Origin: Pyrinomonadaceae bacterium
GTDB taxonomy: Bacteria; Acidobacteriota; Blastocatellia; Pyrinomonadales; Pyrinomonadaceae
DNA length: 64,000 nt
Direction: 5' to 3'
Assembly (NCBI GenBank): GCA_036277115.1
Contig: DASUNM010000027.1
Coordinates: 186,001-250,000 of the forward strand
Shown here one piece after another: positions 26,874 to 35,868 of the stretch. A program made the position numbers and the translations under genes. Positions within the stretch are counted from its first letter, which is position 1. Every line of letters starts with the position of its first letter. Below the pieces are notes generated by a model, which worked only from the letters and a program-made list of their open reading frames with translations, ran no database searches and was not told the DNA's origin.

Positions 26874-27797
26874 CTACAGTGTTAAGTGGTCCGCGGATTT
26901 CTCGACTGGCAATTCCTTCCGATTACTCCAGTCCTGAAACGAGCCGTCGTACAAGTGCGCGTCGTAACCAAGGTAACGCGCCACGAAGTAGAGAAGGGTC
27001 GCCTGTTGTCCGATATGACAATAGGTCGCGACGCTGTCGCTTTGCTTAACTCCCGCGTCCGCGAAAAGTTTGCGCAGAAAATCCGGACTCTCGAATTTCA
27101 GGTTCGCATCCTGAGTCACGCTTCCGAACGGAATGCTCTTCGCTCGAGGTATACGTCCCGCACGCGGCATATTGCCGGCTTGCGCGCCCGTGTAGAACTC
27201 GGAGTTTCGGGCATCCAGAATCGCGACATTGGGCTTGTCGAGATTGGCGCTGACCCAGGTCGAATCAACCACCAACTTTGGATTCGGACGCGGCGTCAAC
27301 TTGCCGGGTTTTGGCGCGATCACCTCTGCGGTCACGGGCCGTTTTTCCGCCACCCACGCCGGCAATCCACCATCAAGGATCGAAGTGCGATCACCAAGAC
27401 CGAGGTAATCCAGCGTGAAGTACACACGAGACGTGGGTGTCACCCAATCCTTACTGAAGTAAACGACGATGCGCGAGTTGTCGCTTATCCCAAGCTTCTC
27501 AAAGGTAGCTTTCAATTGTTCGACGGGCGGCAATTCAAGCGCGAGCCCTTGTCCGCGCGGCGTGGAGATATCGGACGTTTGAATGAACTGCGCGCCCGGA
27601 ATGTGCGCGGCGTCGTATTCCTTCCGATCACCAACCTGAAGCAGCACCAGGGATTTGTCGTTTAGATGCTTCGCCACCCAATCGGTCGTTACGATCATTG
27701 ATGAGCGCACCTTGGCGTGCGCATCATTGAGCCAAACGGGTGACGCCACCGCCAATACGGCAACGGCGAGTATCCATCGAAAGAGGTTCTGTTTCAT
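26874..27797 (-). CDS. Secreted sulfurtransferase with two rhodanese domains
   Basis: 307 residues. Start at 27797 is fixed by GGAGGAGCG before the ATG. A signal peptide (FRWILAVAVLAVASPVWLND, AHA cleavage) directs it to the periplasm. The first rhodanese domain (about 40-155) is inactive in the usual place (VVYFSKDWVTP has no cysteine), whereas the second (about 170-295) has the catalytic loop CHIGQQ in TYCHIGQQATLLYFVARYLG. Transfers sulfane sulfur, e.g. thiosulfate to a thiophilic acceptor. Stands alone. Confidence 0.92.
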   Translation of the reverse strand: MKQNLFRWILAVAVLAVASPVWLNDAHAKVRSSMIVTTDWVAKHLNDKSLVLLQVGDRKEYDAAHIPGAQFIQTSDISTPRGQGLALELPPVEQLKATFEKLGISDNSRIVVYFSKDWVTPTSRVYFTLDYLGLGDRTSILDGGLPAWVAEKRPVTAEVIAPKPGKLTPRPNPKLVVDSTWVSANLDKPNVAILDARNSEFYTGAQAGNMPRAGRIPRAKSIPFGSVTQDANLKFESPDFLRKLFADAGVKQSDSVATYCHIGQQATLLYFVARYLGYDAHLYDGSFQDWSNRKELPVEKSADHLTL

Positions 27798-27920
27798 CGC
27801 TCCTCCAAACTGCACGGTCAGATGACGCTTACCATACCGTTGTTTCGTGCTGCAAGTTAAGAGCGCCGAACGGTTTGGACTGTGTTATTGCTAAAGTTCT
27901 TATCAAACAAGCGGAAATCG

Positions 27921-27949
27921 TTGACACAAAAGACCGGTTTGGATAGTCT
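27921..27949 (+). promoter_or_regulatory. Possible promoter for the coiled-coil membrane protein gene
   Basis: TTGACA (27921-27926) is a perfect -35 box, followed after 17 bases by TAGTCT (27944-27949), a 4/6 match to TATAAT. It is about 110 bp upstream of the ATG at 28060. Confidence 0.4.
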
Positions 27950-28059
27950 GCGCAGACTTCGCGTCTGCGACTGGTGAAGCAGCGGGCGTTTTTGCACATT
28001 CAATTCACGCCAGTCGGAAGGTTCTGGTAAAGACTAAGGAAGCAACCTGGAGTTACCGT

Positions 28060-29295
28060 ATGGCTAACCGGCATTCCCGACTCGTGTTTCTGATTCTAGT
28101 GCTTGTGGTTCTGGGAGGGCGCACGCTACTTACCGCCCAGACACCTGCAGCTAGTCCGCTACCTTCTCCCCTACCGTCCGTTTCCCCGACTCCGGTTCCT
28201 GAGCCCAAAGTTGTTGCGGTCGAAGGAAAACTCCAATTGGACGATCTCATTAAGGTTCAGTTGGAAGGGTTGAATGAATGGGCAGAGCAAAACGATCCGA
28301 CTAAGTTAGTTCCCTACATTAATGGCCTGGCAATACGCGGCAATTATCCTCAAGAGATCCATGCCAGCAAAAATCATTTGCAGTTTCATCTGGAAATCAC
28401 TCCGGACAACAAGCAAATGTGGATCGATTTGCTGGGCGAGCCCCACACGGCAACAAAAAACGTAGCGTTCAGTGTCGGTCTCGAAGACAAATCACCTTTT
28501 GATTCCGCTATCGATCAGACCCGTCCCGTCTTGTTGACCGTGATTTCACCGGCCAATGGGTTGATTGCCCTCGTGGTCGTTCTCCTCACGTTGATTCTGC
28601 TGATTTGGCTGGCGCGCAAAACTAATCTTATTCGCGACGGCAGCGAGTGCCCGGTTCCGGGAAAGCTGAGGCCATATAACCTCGGCCGCACTCAAATGGC
28701 ATTTTGGTTTTTCCTGATCTACGCGTCCTACATGACGATTTGGCTGATCACCGGCGCCCTCGACACGATTACCGCGTCGCTGCTCGCGCTAATGGGTATT
28801 AGCGCGGGAACCGCTTTGAGCGAAGCGATGATCGATTCAGGTAAGTTGAGCGCTAACGCCGTTCAGTTGCGGAGTCTCACTGCCGAAAAGCAATCGTTGG
28901 AACAAACAATTCCGGAGCTCCAGGCCCAGCTGGATGCACTCAACGCCAAGACTACCTTGTCGCCGGAAGACACCAGCAATCGAGACAGTTTGAACAAACA
29001 GCTGCAGGACCGCCGCGGGCGATTGGCGCTCATCAACCCACAACTGGAACAGCTGGCCGCATCAGCCGACGCGGCGGTCAGCAAGAACTTTATTCAAGAC
29101 ATCCTCCGGGACGCGAGCGGCTACAGCTTCCATCGATTCCAGATTTTCGCGTGGACGATTGTCCTGGGAATAATTTTCGTTTCGTCCGTTTACAACAATT
29201 TGACGATGCCCGATTTCAGCACCACTTTGTTGGGTCTGATGGGCCTCAGTTCCGGGACCTATATCGGGTTCAAGTTCCCGGAGAAGACTAGCTAA
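28060..29295 (+). CDS. Membrane protein with internal duplication and coiled coil
   Basis: 411 residues. Signal or anchor helix at 6-26, a periplasmic or extracytoplasmic domain to about 165, a membrane helix at about 168-190 (LIALVVVLLTLILLIWL), then TYMTIWLITGALDT-type helices ending ALMGISAGTAL, a coiled coil at about 265-325 (QSLEQTIPELQAQLDALNA) and another membrane pair ending GLMGLSSGTYIGF. The two GxSxGT loops look like a duplicated element. No named family recognised. Monocistronic, 125 bp before the phosphatase gene. Confidence 0.75.
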   Translation: MANRHSRLVFLILVLVVLGGRTLLTAQTPAASPLPSPLPSVSPTPVPEPKVVAVEGKLQLDDLIKVQLEGLNEWAEQNDPTKLVPYINGLAIRGNYPQEIHASKNHLQFHLEITPDNKQMWIDLLGEPHTATKNVAFSVGLEDKSPFDSAIDQTRPVLLTVISPANGLIALVVVLLTLILLIWLARKTNLIRDGSECPVPGKLRPYNLGRTQMAFWFFLIYASYMTIWLITGALDTITASLLALMGISAGTALSEAMIDSGKLSANAVQLRSLTAEKQSLEQTIPELQAQLDALNAKTTLSPEDTSNRDSLNKQLQDRRGRLALINPQLEQLAASADAAVSKNFIQDILRDASGYSFHRFQIFAWTIVLGIIFVSSVYNNLTMPDFSTTLLGLMGLSSGTYIGFKFPEKTS

Positions 29296-29420
29296 ACGTT
29301 CCAAGCCGTAAAGGCTCAAATCGTGTGCAGTCGAGCGCGGCATATTGGATGAGTGGGGCGACACAAGATTAGTGACACCACTCGATCACGCTGATTCCAC
29401 CAAGCGAGAAAGAAGGAGCA

Positions 29421-30026
29421 ATGAGCAAAGGCCCTAAACAAGTTTTGATTATTCGGCACGGTGAAAAGGTAGGCGACCCCAAGAAGGACGACGACGGCGG
29501 AAACAACCTGTCGATACGTGGTGCGGCCCGCGCGACCGCTTTGCCGTCTCTATTCGTACCGGGGCAATCGCAGCTAGCTTGCGATCTTGTGCTTGATCTT
29601 AATCCGTTAATGTTTACCGGTAAATACGAGACGATACCTATCAAAGGAACGCGCCCGCGGTTTCCCACTCCCCAAACAATCATGGCCACGGCGCCTTCGA
29701 AACACAGCCAACGCCCGATCGAGACGGTCACGCCACTGGCGATCGCGCTGAACTTGCACATCTATGATCGTTTCGCGGACAAGGATGCCGAGATCCAAAA
29801 GATGATTAAGGCCATTCTCAACGATCATTCATTCGCCGGAGAGGTGGTTTTGATCTGCTGGCACCATGGCAAGATCCCCGAAATTGCCAAGGCCCTGGGT
29901 GTCGCGAAGCCACCCAAGTGGGACGGCAAGATTTTTGATCGGGTCTGGCAGATCACTTTTGCGAAAGGCAAAGCCAGTCTGGACGATTTGCCGCAGATGC
30001 TGTTGTATGGTGATTCGAAGAAGTAG
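29421..30026 (+). CDS. Histidine phosphatase family protein
   Basis: 201 residues. The N-terminal LIIRHGEKVGDP has the catalytic RHG(E) motif of the histidine phosphatase (phosphoglycerate mutase-like) superfamily, and the second catalytic histidine is probably in VLICWHHGKIPEIAKALG (about residues 150-155). Intervening sequence (IRGAARATALPSLF) is typical. It is a cytoplasmic phosphatase of unknown substrate. A GAAGGAG ribosome site precedes the ATG. Confidence 0.85.
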   Translation: MSKGPKQVLIIRHGEKVGDPKKDDDGGNNLSIRGAARATALPSLFVPGQSQLACDLVLDLNPLMFTGKYETIPIKGTRPRFPTPQTIMATAPSKHSQRPIETVTPLAIALNLHIYDRFADKDAEIQKMIKAILNDHSFAGEVVLICWHHGKIPEIAKALGVAKPPKWDGKIFDRVWQITFAKGKASLDDLPQMLLYGDSKK

Positions 30027-30109
30027 CTTCCTTTTGTCTGAACCCAAAGCGCCAGTCCCAGGCCACAGGCAGTTCGGCAATTCAGTCTCAATCCTGGCGC
30101 GTTACGACC

Positions 30110-31165
30110 TTGCCAAAACTACGCGACGAACAGCTCATCCAGCGACGGCGCGCCATTGACCGCGGCTTGGCCTTCATCTACGAATCCGCATGCGATGCTG
30201 AGAACTTCGCGGATTATGGATTTGATTACCTCGGGTGTTTTCATTGCGTCGCCTCGACCTCGAAAGACCCAAAGCTTCGCCGGACCGCAACTGAGATGGG
30301 CCGTGAGCGCGCCAGACATTGGCGCCGGCAAAACTCAAAACTAACGCCGGATGCGGATGCCAACGAAGTGTTGCAGCTCGTCTACGGCAGCTACGCAGCG
30401 GACAGCCTGGGAGTCCGCAACAAGCGCTTCAAAGAACAACTTCGCCAGGCCGCCGCCAAATTTACGGCGCGCGACTATTTTGGCTTTGATCCCGCCACCG
30501 AGCCGCCTCCCGGCGATGTGCCGGAGGAATGCGCCTGCGAAACCATGAACGAACGCGGCCGCAAGAGATGCGTTAAGTGCCGGAAGCGTCTGACGATGAC
30601 CACGCGATACGCGGTCTGGCAGGACGCCTTAATCGGCAGCTACATGGGTGAACAGCATGGCGTCAGATTGGGAACGTCCTATGCGGACGTAATCAAGTGG
30701 CTGAACATCATGCGACCCTACCCCAAGTTAGTTGGCGAGGATCCCTGGAATGTCTATGACGCCACGTACGCCGTCACCCATGTGGTCTACACGCTGAACA
30801 GTTACAGTTGCTATAAGCTTTCACCACGATGGCTGGCCGCTGAATATGCATTTCTGAAACAGAACCTAACGCAGGCGATCGCCTGGGAGGATCCAGAAAC
30901 GATGGGTGAGTTTCTGGACACTTTAAAATCGTTTGGTTTGGGCGACAGCAATCGCCTCATCGTAAAGGGGATGAAATACCTGCTTGCGACGCAGAATGCT
31001 GACGGTAGCTGGGGCGATATGGAAGCCGATGATGTCTATAATCGCTATCATCCAACCTGGACAGCGATAGACGGCCTGCGTGAATACTCATGGCGAGGTA
31101 CCAGATTGAGCTTTCCGAAAGTGGCGCCGTTACTGAGAACAACTCCCCACCATTCTCCACTGTGA
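30110..31165 (+). CDS. Unknown protein with zinc-ribbon-like motif and terpenoid-toroid-like C-terminus
   Basis: About 351 residues from a TTG start at 30110; other starts are possible. The middle holds C-x-C...C-x2-C (ECACETMNERGRKRCVKCRK, about residues 142-160), a likely zinc site. Near the C-terminus, KYLLATQNADGSWGDMEADD then PTWTAIDGLREY is a good match to the QxxDGSWG repeat of the prenyltransferase/squalene-cyclase alpha-alpha toroid. The rest is helical. I do not know its function. It is followed by the convergent oxidoreductase. Confidence 0.75.
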   Translation: MPKLRDEQLIQRRRAIDRGLAFIYESACDAENFADYGFDYLGCFHCVASTSKDPKLRRTATEMGRERARHWRRQNSKLTPDADANEVLQLVYGSYAADSLGVRNKRFKEQLRQAAAKFTARDYFGFDPATEPPPGDVPEECACETMNERGRKRCVKCRKRLTMTTRYAVWQDALIGSYMGEQHGVRLGTSYADVIKWLNIMRPYPKLVGEDPWNVYDATYAVTHVVYTLNSYSCYKLSPRWLAAEYAFLKQNLTQAIAWEDPETMGEFLDTLKSFGLGDSNRLIVKGMKYLLATQNADGSWGDMEADDVYNRYHPTWTAIDGLREYSWRGTRLSFPKVAPLLRTTPHHSPL

Positions 31166-31183
31166 AGAGTTCCGCATCGAGCG

Positions 31184-32350
31184 TTACAGCACCGCAGTTT
31201 CTTCCAACAGTTTGCCTGATGCGAATCGCTCGACGCCTAATTGCCTGGCATCGATCAAATCCGAACGCCCGTGGAGAATTAGATCAGCGGTGATGCGTCC
31301 CGAAGCCGGTGAATGCATGACGCCGTGACCGCTAAAGCCGTTCACGAAGTAAAGTCCCTCCACGTTCGGCGCAGGGCCAATAATCGCGTGATGATCGGGC
31401 GTCATTTCGTAGAGCCCGGCCCAGGCGCGCCGCGGATTCACCTCGGCTTCCGAAAGGACTGGGACCCGTGAAGCGGCGTGCGTCAGAATCTTTTCCACGA
31501 AGGCGCCATCGAAATCTGTTTTGAAACCAGGCGTCTCTTCAGGGTCGTTCCACGCAAGGAGAACTCCCTTCCCTTCACGACGAAAGTGAAAGCCGGTGGA
31601 CATGTCTATCACCATCGGAAAACGTTTCGGCAGGTGATCGAAGGGTTCGGTGGGAACAAGTTGGCGCCGGAGCGGCTCAACGGGTAGTTCTGCACCGGCC
31701 ATATTTGCGACCTGTGCGGCCCAAGCTCCCGCCGCATTCACAACGATGTGAGTTGAAACGAATCCGCGGGACGTTTGCACGCCGGAGATTCGGCGGGTAA
31801 CGCCCGCCTCTAAACTTATTCCGGTCACCGCCGTATCCAGCCACAGGCGCACACCTTTCTCTCTCGCGCTCAGCATGAATCCCATCATCACGCTGTGCGG
31901 ATCGACAAAGCCGTCCGTGGGACAAAACGTGCCGCCGAGAATGTCATCAACGCGGAGTTGCGGCACCATCTTCGCGATGTCCTCAGGTGTGACCCATTCA
32001 ACATTCGTGACGCCCAAAGCGTTCTGCCGCTCGCGATTCGCTTTCAGGTAAGCGAGATGCTTTTCGTTGGTCGCGCAGAACAGATAGCCGTGCGCGCGAT
32101 AATCTGCCGGATGACCCACGACCTCATCAAACTTCGCAAAGAAGTCGATCGAATACTTCGACATCTGAATGTTTACGGGAGTTGAGAACTGCGCGCGCAC
32201 ACCGCCCATGCTTTTGCCGGTCGAGCCCTTGCCCTGATGGGCTTCGCGCTCGATCACCAGCACATTTGTGCAGCCGGCCTGCGCGAGGTGATAAGCGACA
32301 CTCGATCCGACAATGCCGCTTCCGATGATGACGACGTCCGCCGTTTCCAT
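31184..32350 (-). CDS. FAD-dependent oxidoreductase (DAO/sarcosine oxidase-like)
   Basis: 388 residues. The dinucleotide-binding GxGxxG motif is [19 protein letters not shown] at residues 7-25. Later GxG-type and [16 protein letters not shown] motifs fit the D-amino-acid/sarcosine oxidase (DAO) family that oxidises the C-N bond of amino acids or N-methyl compounds with FAD. The substrate is unknown. In the middle a run [11 protein letters not shown] (about residues 180-190) is encoded by DNA that matches the end of the palindromic element at 1895-1966, so this loop probably came from a repeat insertion. Confidence 0.9.
   Translation of the reverse strand: METADVVIIGSGIVGSSVAYHLAQAGCTNVLVIEREAHQGKGSTGKSMGGVRAQFSTPVNIQMSKYSIDFFAKFDEVVGHPADYRAHGYLFCATNEKHLAYLKANRERQNALGVTNVEWVTPEDIAKMVPQLRVDDILGGTFCPTDGFVDPHSVMMGFMLSAREKGVRLWLDTAVTGISLEAGVTRRISGVQTSRGFVSTHIVVNAAGAWAAQVANMAGAELPVEPLRRQLVPTEPFDHLPKRFPMVIDMSTGFHFRREGKGVLLAWNDPEETPGFKTDFDGAFVEKILTHAASRVPVLSEAEVNPRRAWAGLYEMTPDHHAIIGPAPNVEGLYFVNGFSGHGVMHSPASGRITADLILHGRSDLIDARQLGVERFASGKLLEETAVL
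31792..31815. repeat. Arm of the GTTTAGAGGCGGGC palindromic family inside a CDS
   Basis: Bases 31802-31815 (GCCCGCCTCTAAAC) are identical to 1953-1966, and together with GGCGGG at 31792-31797 form a 6-bp hairpin of the same kind. The segment is in frame within the oxidoreductase gene and encodes LEAGVTRR on the minus strand. Confidence 0.65.
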
Positions 32351-32455
32351 GCGGAGGCCAAATTAGAGATGATTAGCTTGAAAGTAAAGAGTCACGTGAA
32401 AGTAATCGGTAAGATTCACGCGCGTTGCGGACCGGGCGACCGCGTCCCGCCGCAA

Positions 32456-33628
32456 TCAGACGAGGAACATTAAGATTATCTGTGCGACTGGAAGACCAGC
32501 CGGCCACCACGCAGACGCCGCCGCGGAAGTTTTCGGCTTGGTTGGTGTTGTCGGCGTACTTTCTTTTGCGGCGCAAACAAACTCCTCGGGATATGACGCA
32601 AGCTGCTCCCTAACCACAGCCGGCAGGTAACGTAGAAAGTCCGTCCCGTTAAATGATCGTTCAATCAGCTCACGGTTTGCCTTGCGCGTGTAATCGGTGA
32701 ACTTTGCGGTCACGTCGCCGGCCGCCTTCGCGTTCATGTCGAGAATCTTCACGATCGAGCCGCAGGAGTAATCGAAAGCCTTCGCATCAATCGTTTTGAT
32801 CTGCGGAGCTTGCAGCGTGCGGAAGTGGATTTTGTGACGCTTCTGGTCGTAGACGATGCGCCACTGCGTGTAATTGCCCTGCGCGACGTTATCCAGAATT
32901 TCAAACGCGTAATTTATCGCTTGCGCTTCGGCCCGCTCAGTTTTTCCGAATTCGTCGGCCTTCCGGGCGGCCCTGGTGAAACGCTCGAGCGAGCCGTTAC
33001 CGCGCGCCCGCTCAACTGCGGTCGCCTTTGAATAATTGAGAGACCTTTCGTAAGTGTCATTGGTCAACGTCGAAAACGGAAGCGCTTCCCCGTGATGCGC
33101 CACCATCTTGCCGTTGAGAAATTCAATCGTGGCAGAGTTGCCGGCCTTGTCATTTACCAGGTAGTGCAGTCGTACCAACGAACTGATTCTTACCTTCTCC
33201 GAATTTTCGATGACCTCTGCGACGGTGGCCGAGGTATCGAGCTGATATTGAATCCATTCAAGCACATCTAGCGCCGGGCGCGAGTCTTCTGCCGGATACT
33301 GCGTTTCGTCTAGCCACATCAGCTCGATAACCAGACCCGCCTCGTTCAATCCACCTGAAGGGTTTTCCCGGCCATATTGATTGAAAGTGACGCTGCCGTA
33401 CCGGGAAACCCACCGTGCGGGATTCGTACCTTCGAGGCTGGCGGACTTTGAAACATCGCGCTTGTTTACGAAAACCAGACCGTCACCGACCATCCAGTCA
33501 TAGTTCTTGCCGAACAAAATCTCACCCTTGTTCTTGAGGCAGAAGGTTGTACACGCCTGAGCATTTCGCGGCGCGAGCCCAATTAGAATCGCGAAAGCAG
33601 TCAAGATCGAAGCGATGGTTCTTTTCAC
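32456..33628 (-). CDS. Choloylglycine hydrolase-like (linear amide C-N hydrolase) secreted protein
   Basis: 390 residues. Signal peptide IASILTAFAILIGLAPRNAQ ends just before CTTFC; the cysteine exposed after cleavage (Cys26) is the expected Ntn nucleophile of this family. Other Ntn-type signatures are FGKNYDWMVGDG and the ENPSGGLNEAGLVI strand. Predicted to hydrolyse amides such as N-acylated amino acids or penicillin-type substrates; substrate unknown. The C-terminus has a Thr/Pro-rich stretch then a hydrophobic segment (AGLPVAQIILMFLV), a possible membrane anchor. The nearest neighbour upstream is a palindromic element. Confidence 0.85.
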   Translation of the reverse strand: MKRTIASILTAFAILIGLAPRNAQACTTFCLKNKGEILFGKNYDWMVGDGLVFVNKRDVSKSASLEGTNPARWVSRYGSVTFNQYGRENPSGGLNEAGLVIELMWLDETQYPAEDSRPALDVLEWIQYQLDTSATVAEVIENSEKVRISSLVRLHYLVNDKAGNSATIEFLNGKMVAHHGEALPFSTLTNDTYERSLNYSKATAVERARGNGSLERFTRAARKADEFGKTERAEAQAINYAFEILDNVAQGNYTQWRIVYDQKRHKIHFRTLQAPQIKTIDAKAFDYSCGSIVKILDMNAKAAGDVTAKFTDYTRKANRELIERSFNGTDFLRYLPAVVREQLASYPEEFVCAAKESTPTTPTKPKTSAAASAWWPAGLPVAQIILMFLV

Positions 33629-33657
33629 GACAGTTATTGTATTGGAGACCAGATGAG

Positions 33658-33750
33658 GTCAGTACCGGGAGCGCGAGCGACCGGGTCAGGGCTATCAAAC
33701 TCGACGGTTGCTTGAATTGAGCACCCGGTCGCTACCGCTCCCGCACTGAC
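33658..33750. repeat. GTCAGTACC palindromic element, copy 2
   Basis: Left arm GTCAGTACCGGGAGCG and right arm CGCTCCCGCACTGAC with GCGACCGGGT/ACCCGGTCGC inside, forming inverted ends of about 28 bp with two mismatches. It lies between the start of the amide hydrolase gene and the terminator of ftsH. Confidence 0.85.
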
Positions 33751-33765
33751 TTGTACCATAGATGC

Positions 33766-33796
33766 AAAAAAGGCGAGAGCAGATAGCCCTCGCCTT
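33766..33796 (-). terminator. Rho-independent terminator downstream of ftsH
   Basis: On the minus strand AAGGCGAG and CTCGCCTT form an 8-bp stem with an 11-nt loop, followed by six T. It is placed 50 bp past the ftsH stop. Confidence 0.8.
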
Positions 33797-33822
33797 GAAA
33801 AGAAGAGTCGGTGGAACGGAAC

Positions 33823-33846
33823 CACAGACTGAAGTCTGTGCCACTC
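33823..33846. repeat. CACAGACT hairpin, single copy
   Basis: CACAGACT-GA-AGTCTGTG followed by CCACTC, an 8-bp stem next to the ftsH stop. A longer inverted pair of the same sequence is at 46618-46681. Confidence 0.7.
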
Positions 33847-35811
33847 TTACGCCGGAGCCGGAGTCCCACCGGTAATCGGCGGCAGGATGGGCGTCAGCGG
33901 TTTTGATGTCGGCTCTTTCGGCGCCGGCAACTCCTGCTGAGTTCCCGATTCGGCTGACGAACCCGTGTCGTCGATCGGCAAGCCGGCGACAATGCGACGA
34001 ATCTGCACGCCGTCCAACGATTCATACTCGAGCAGCACTTCCGCCAGCCGCACCATCGTGTCGCGATTCTCGTTAATGATCCGCGTCGCACGCTCGTACT
34101 GCTCGGTGACGATCTTGCGCACTTCGGAATCGATGCGTATGGCCGTCTCTTCCGAAAAATCGCGGTGTTGCGCAATCTCGCGGCCGAGGAAGATTTGCTC
34201 TTCCTTCTTGCCGAATGTCAGCGGCCCCAGCTCAGACATGCCGTACTCGCAAACCATCGCGCGCGCGAGTTCCGTCGCCTTTTCGATATCGTTCGACGCG
34301 CCGGTCGTAATGTTGCCGAGGAAAGTTTCTTCGGCAATCCGGCCGCCCATCAGAATCGAAATCTGGCCAAGCAAGTATTCCTTCGTGTAGTTGTGACGAT
34401 CGCCTTCCGGCAGTTGTTGCGTCACACCCAGCGCCATGCCGCGCGGAATGATGGTGACCTTGTGCACCGGATCCGCATTCGGAACTTTCATGCCCACCAG
34501 CGTGTGCCCGGCTTCGTGATACGCCGTCACGCGTTTCTCTTCGTTCGAGATGACCATCGACTTGCGCTCAGCCCCCATCAGGACTTTGTCCTTGGCCAGC
34601 TCGAAATCGTACATCGCGACAACTTTCTTGTTGTAGCGTGCTGCGTTCAACGCCGCTTCATTCACGAGGTTCGCGAGGTCGGCGCCGGTGAATCCCGGCG
34701 TGCCGCGCGCAATGATCGTGATATCGACGTCTTCACCCAGCGGAATCTTGCGGGTGTGAACTTTCAGGATGCCTTCGCGGCCGCGCACGTCAGGTCTTGA
34801 TACGACGACACGCCGATCGAAACGACCCGGTCGAAGCAGCGCCGGATCGAGTACGTCGGGCCGGTTGGTCGAAGCGATCAGGATCACCCCATCGTTCGAT
34901 TCGAATCCGTCCATCTCAACCAGCAACTGATTCAAAGTCTGCTCGCGCTCGTCGTGACCGCCGCCGAGGCCCGCGCCACGATGACGACCGACGGCATCGA
35001 TTTCGTCAATGAAGATGATGCATGGCGCGTTTTTCTTGCCCTGTTCGAACAAGTCGCGGACGCGCGAAGCGCCCACGCCGACGAACATCTCGACGAAATC
35101 CGAACCTGAGATCGAGAAGAACGGCACGTTTGCTTCGCCGGCAATCGCCCGCGCCAGCAAAGTCTTTCCGGTTCCCGGCGGGCCCATCATCAGAACGCCT
35201 TTGGGAATGCGGCCGCCGAGCTTCTGAAATTTCTGCGGTTCTTTCAGGAATTCGATAATTTCCTGAAGCTCTTCCTTCGCCTCTTCAACGCCGGCAACGT
35301 CCTTAAACGTCACGCGTTTCTGTTGATTGCTGAGCAGCTTCGCGCGCGACTTGCCGAACGAAAGGGCCTTGTTGCCGCCCGATTGCATCTGCCGCAGCAT
35401 GAAAATCCAGAAACCGAAGATGAGAAGAAACGGCAGCAGGTAATAAAGCGCCGGCCACCAAAGGCTGGAACTTCCCTCCTCCTGAACGTTGACAACCTTC
35501 GGGTTGCCGTTCGCGTCCAGGCCGCGCGCCTCTTTCAGAATCTCTGCTTTCGTATGCTCGTTGGTAAGCTGCGCCACAAAAGTCTTGCCGGAAGTCTTCT
35601 CAACCGCAGTCGTCTCAGACTGCTTAACCGTCAATTGCGCCAGTTCACCCCGCTGAATCTTCTGTTCCAGCTGAGTAAGGTCAATAGCCGTTGTGTTTTT
35701 TGTGCCCGGATTGACGAGCTTATAGATGAGCAGCGCGCCCGCCACAATTAGCAGCCAAAAAATGATTTGTCTCGCAGTGGAACTCAAAACTTTCCTGCCT
35801 CCGTCGCCCAT
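33847..35811 (-). CDS. ftsH: ATP-dependent zinc metalloprotease FtsH
   Basis: 654 residues. Two N-terminal membrane helices (about 15-33 and 115-138) flank a periplasmic domain; the AAA module has Walker A GPPGTGKT (about residue 208), Walker [10 protein letters not shown] and [12 protein letters not shown]; the protease site is HEAGH (about 434). This hexameric membrane protease degrades misfolded membrane and some soluble proteins, and tmRNA-tagged ones by family knowledge. The C-terminus is Pro/Ser-rich. It lies 57 bp downstream of tilS on the same strand (an ftsH/tilS neighbourhood common in bacteria). Confidence 0.98.
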   Translation of the reverse strand: MGDGGRKVLSSTARQIIFWLLIVAGALLIYKLVNPGTKNTTAIDLTQLEQKIQRGELAQLTVKQSETTAVEKTSGKTFVAQLTNEHTKAEILKEARGLDANGNPKVVNVQEEGSSSLWWPALYYLLPFLLIFGFWIFMLRQMQSGGNKALSFGKSRAKLLSNQQKRVTFKDVAGVEEAKEELQEIIEFLKEPQKFQKLGGRIPKGVLMMGPPGTGKTLLARAIAGEANVPFFSISGSDFVEMFVGVGASRVRDLFEQGKKNAPCIIFIDEIDAVGRHRGAGLGGGHDEREQTLNQLLVEMDGFESNDGVILIASTNRPDVLDPALLRPGRFDRRVVVSRPDVRGREGILKVHTRKIPLGEDVDITIIARGTPGFTGADLANLVNEAALNAARYNKKVVAMYDFELAKDKVLMGAERKSMVISNEEKRVTAYHEAGHTLVGMKVPNADPVHKVTIIPRGMALGVTQQLPEGDRHNYTKEYLLGQISILMGGRIAEETFLGNITTGASNDIEKATELARAMVCEYGMSELGPLTFGKKEEQIFLGREIAQHRDFSEETAIRIDSEVRKIVTEQYERATRIINENRDTMVRLAEVLLEYESLDGVQIRRIVAGLPIDDTGSSAESGTQQELPAPKEPTSKPLTPILPPITGGTPAPA

Positions 35812-35868
35812 GATACCGTAATTTCCCTTTAAAGTCCCTTCCTAAGAGATCCGTCCTATATAAGAGTT

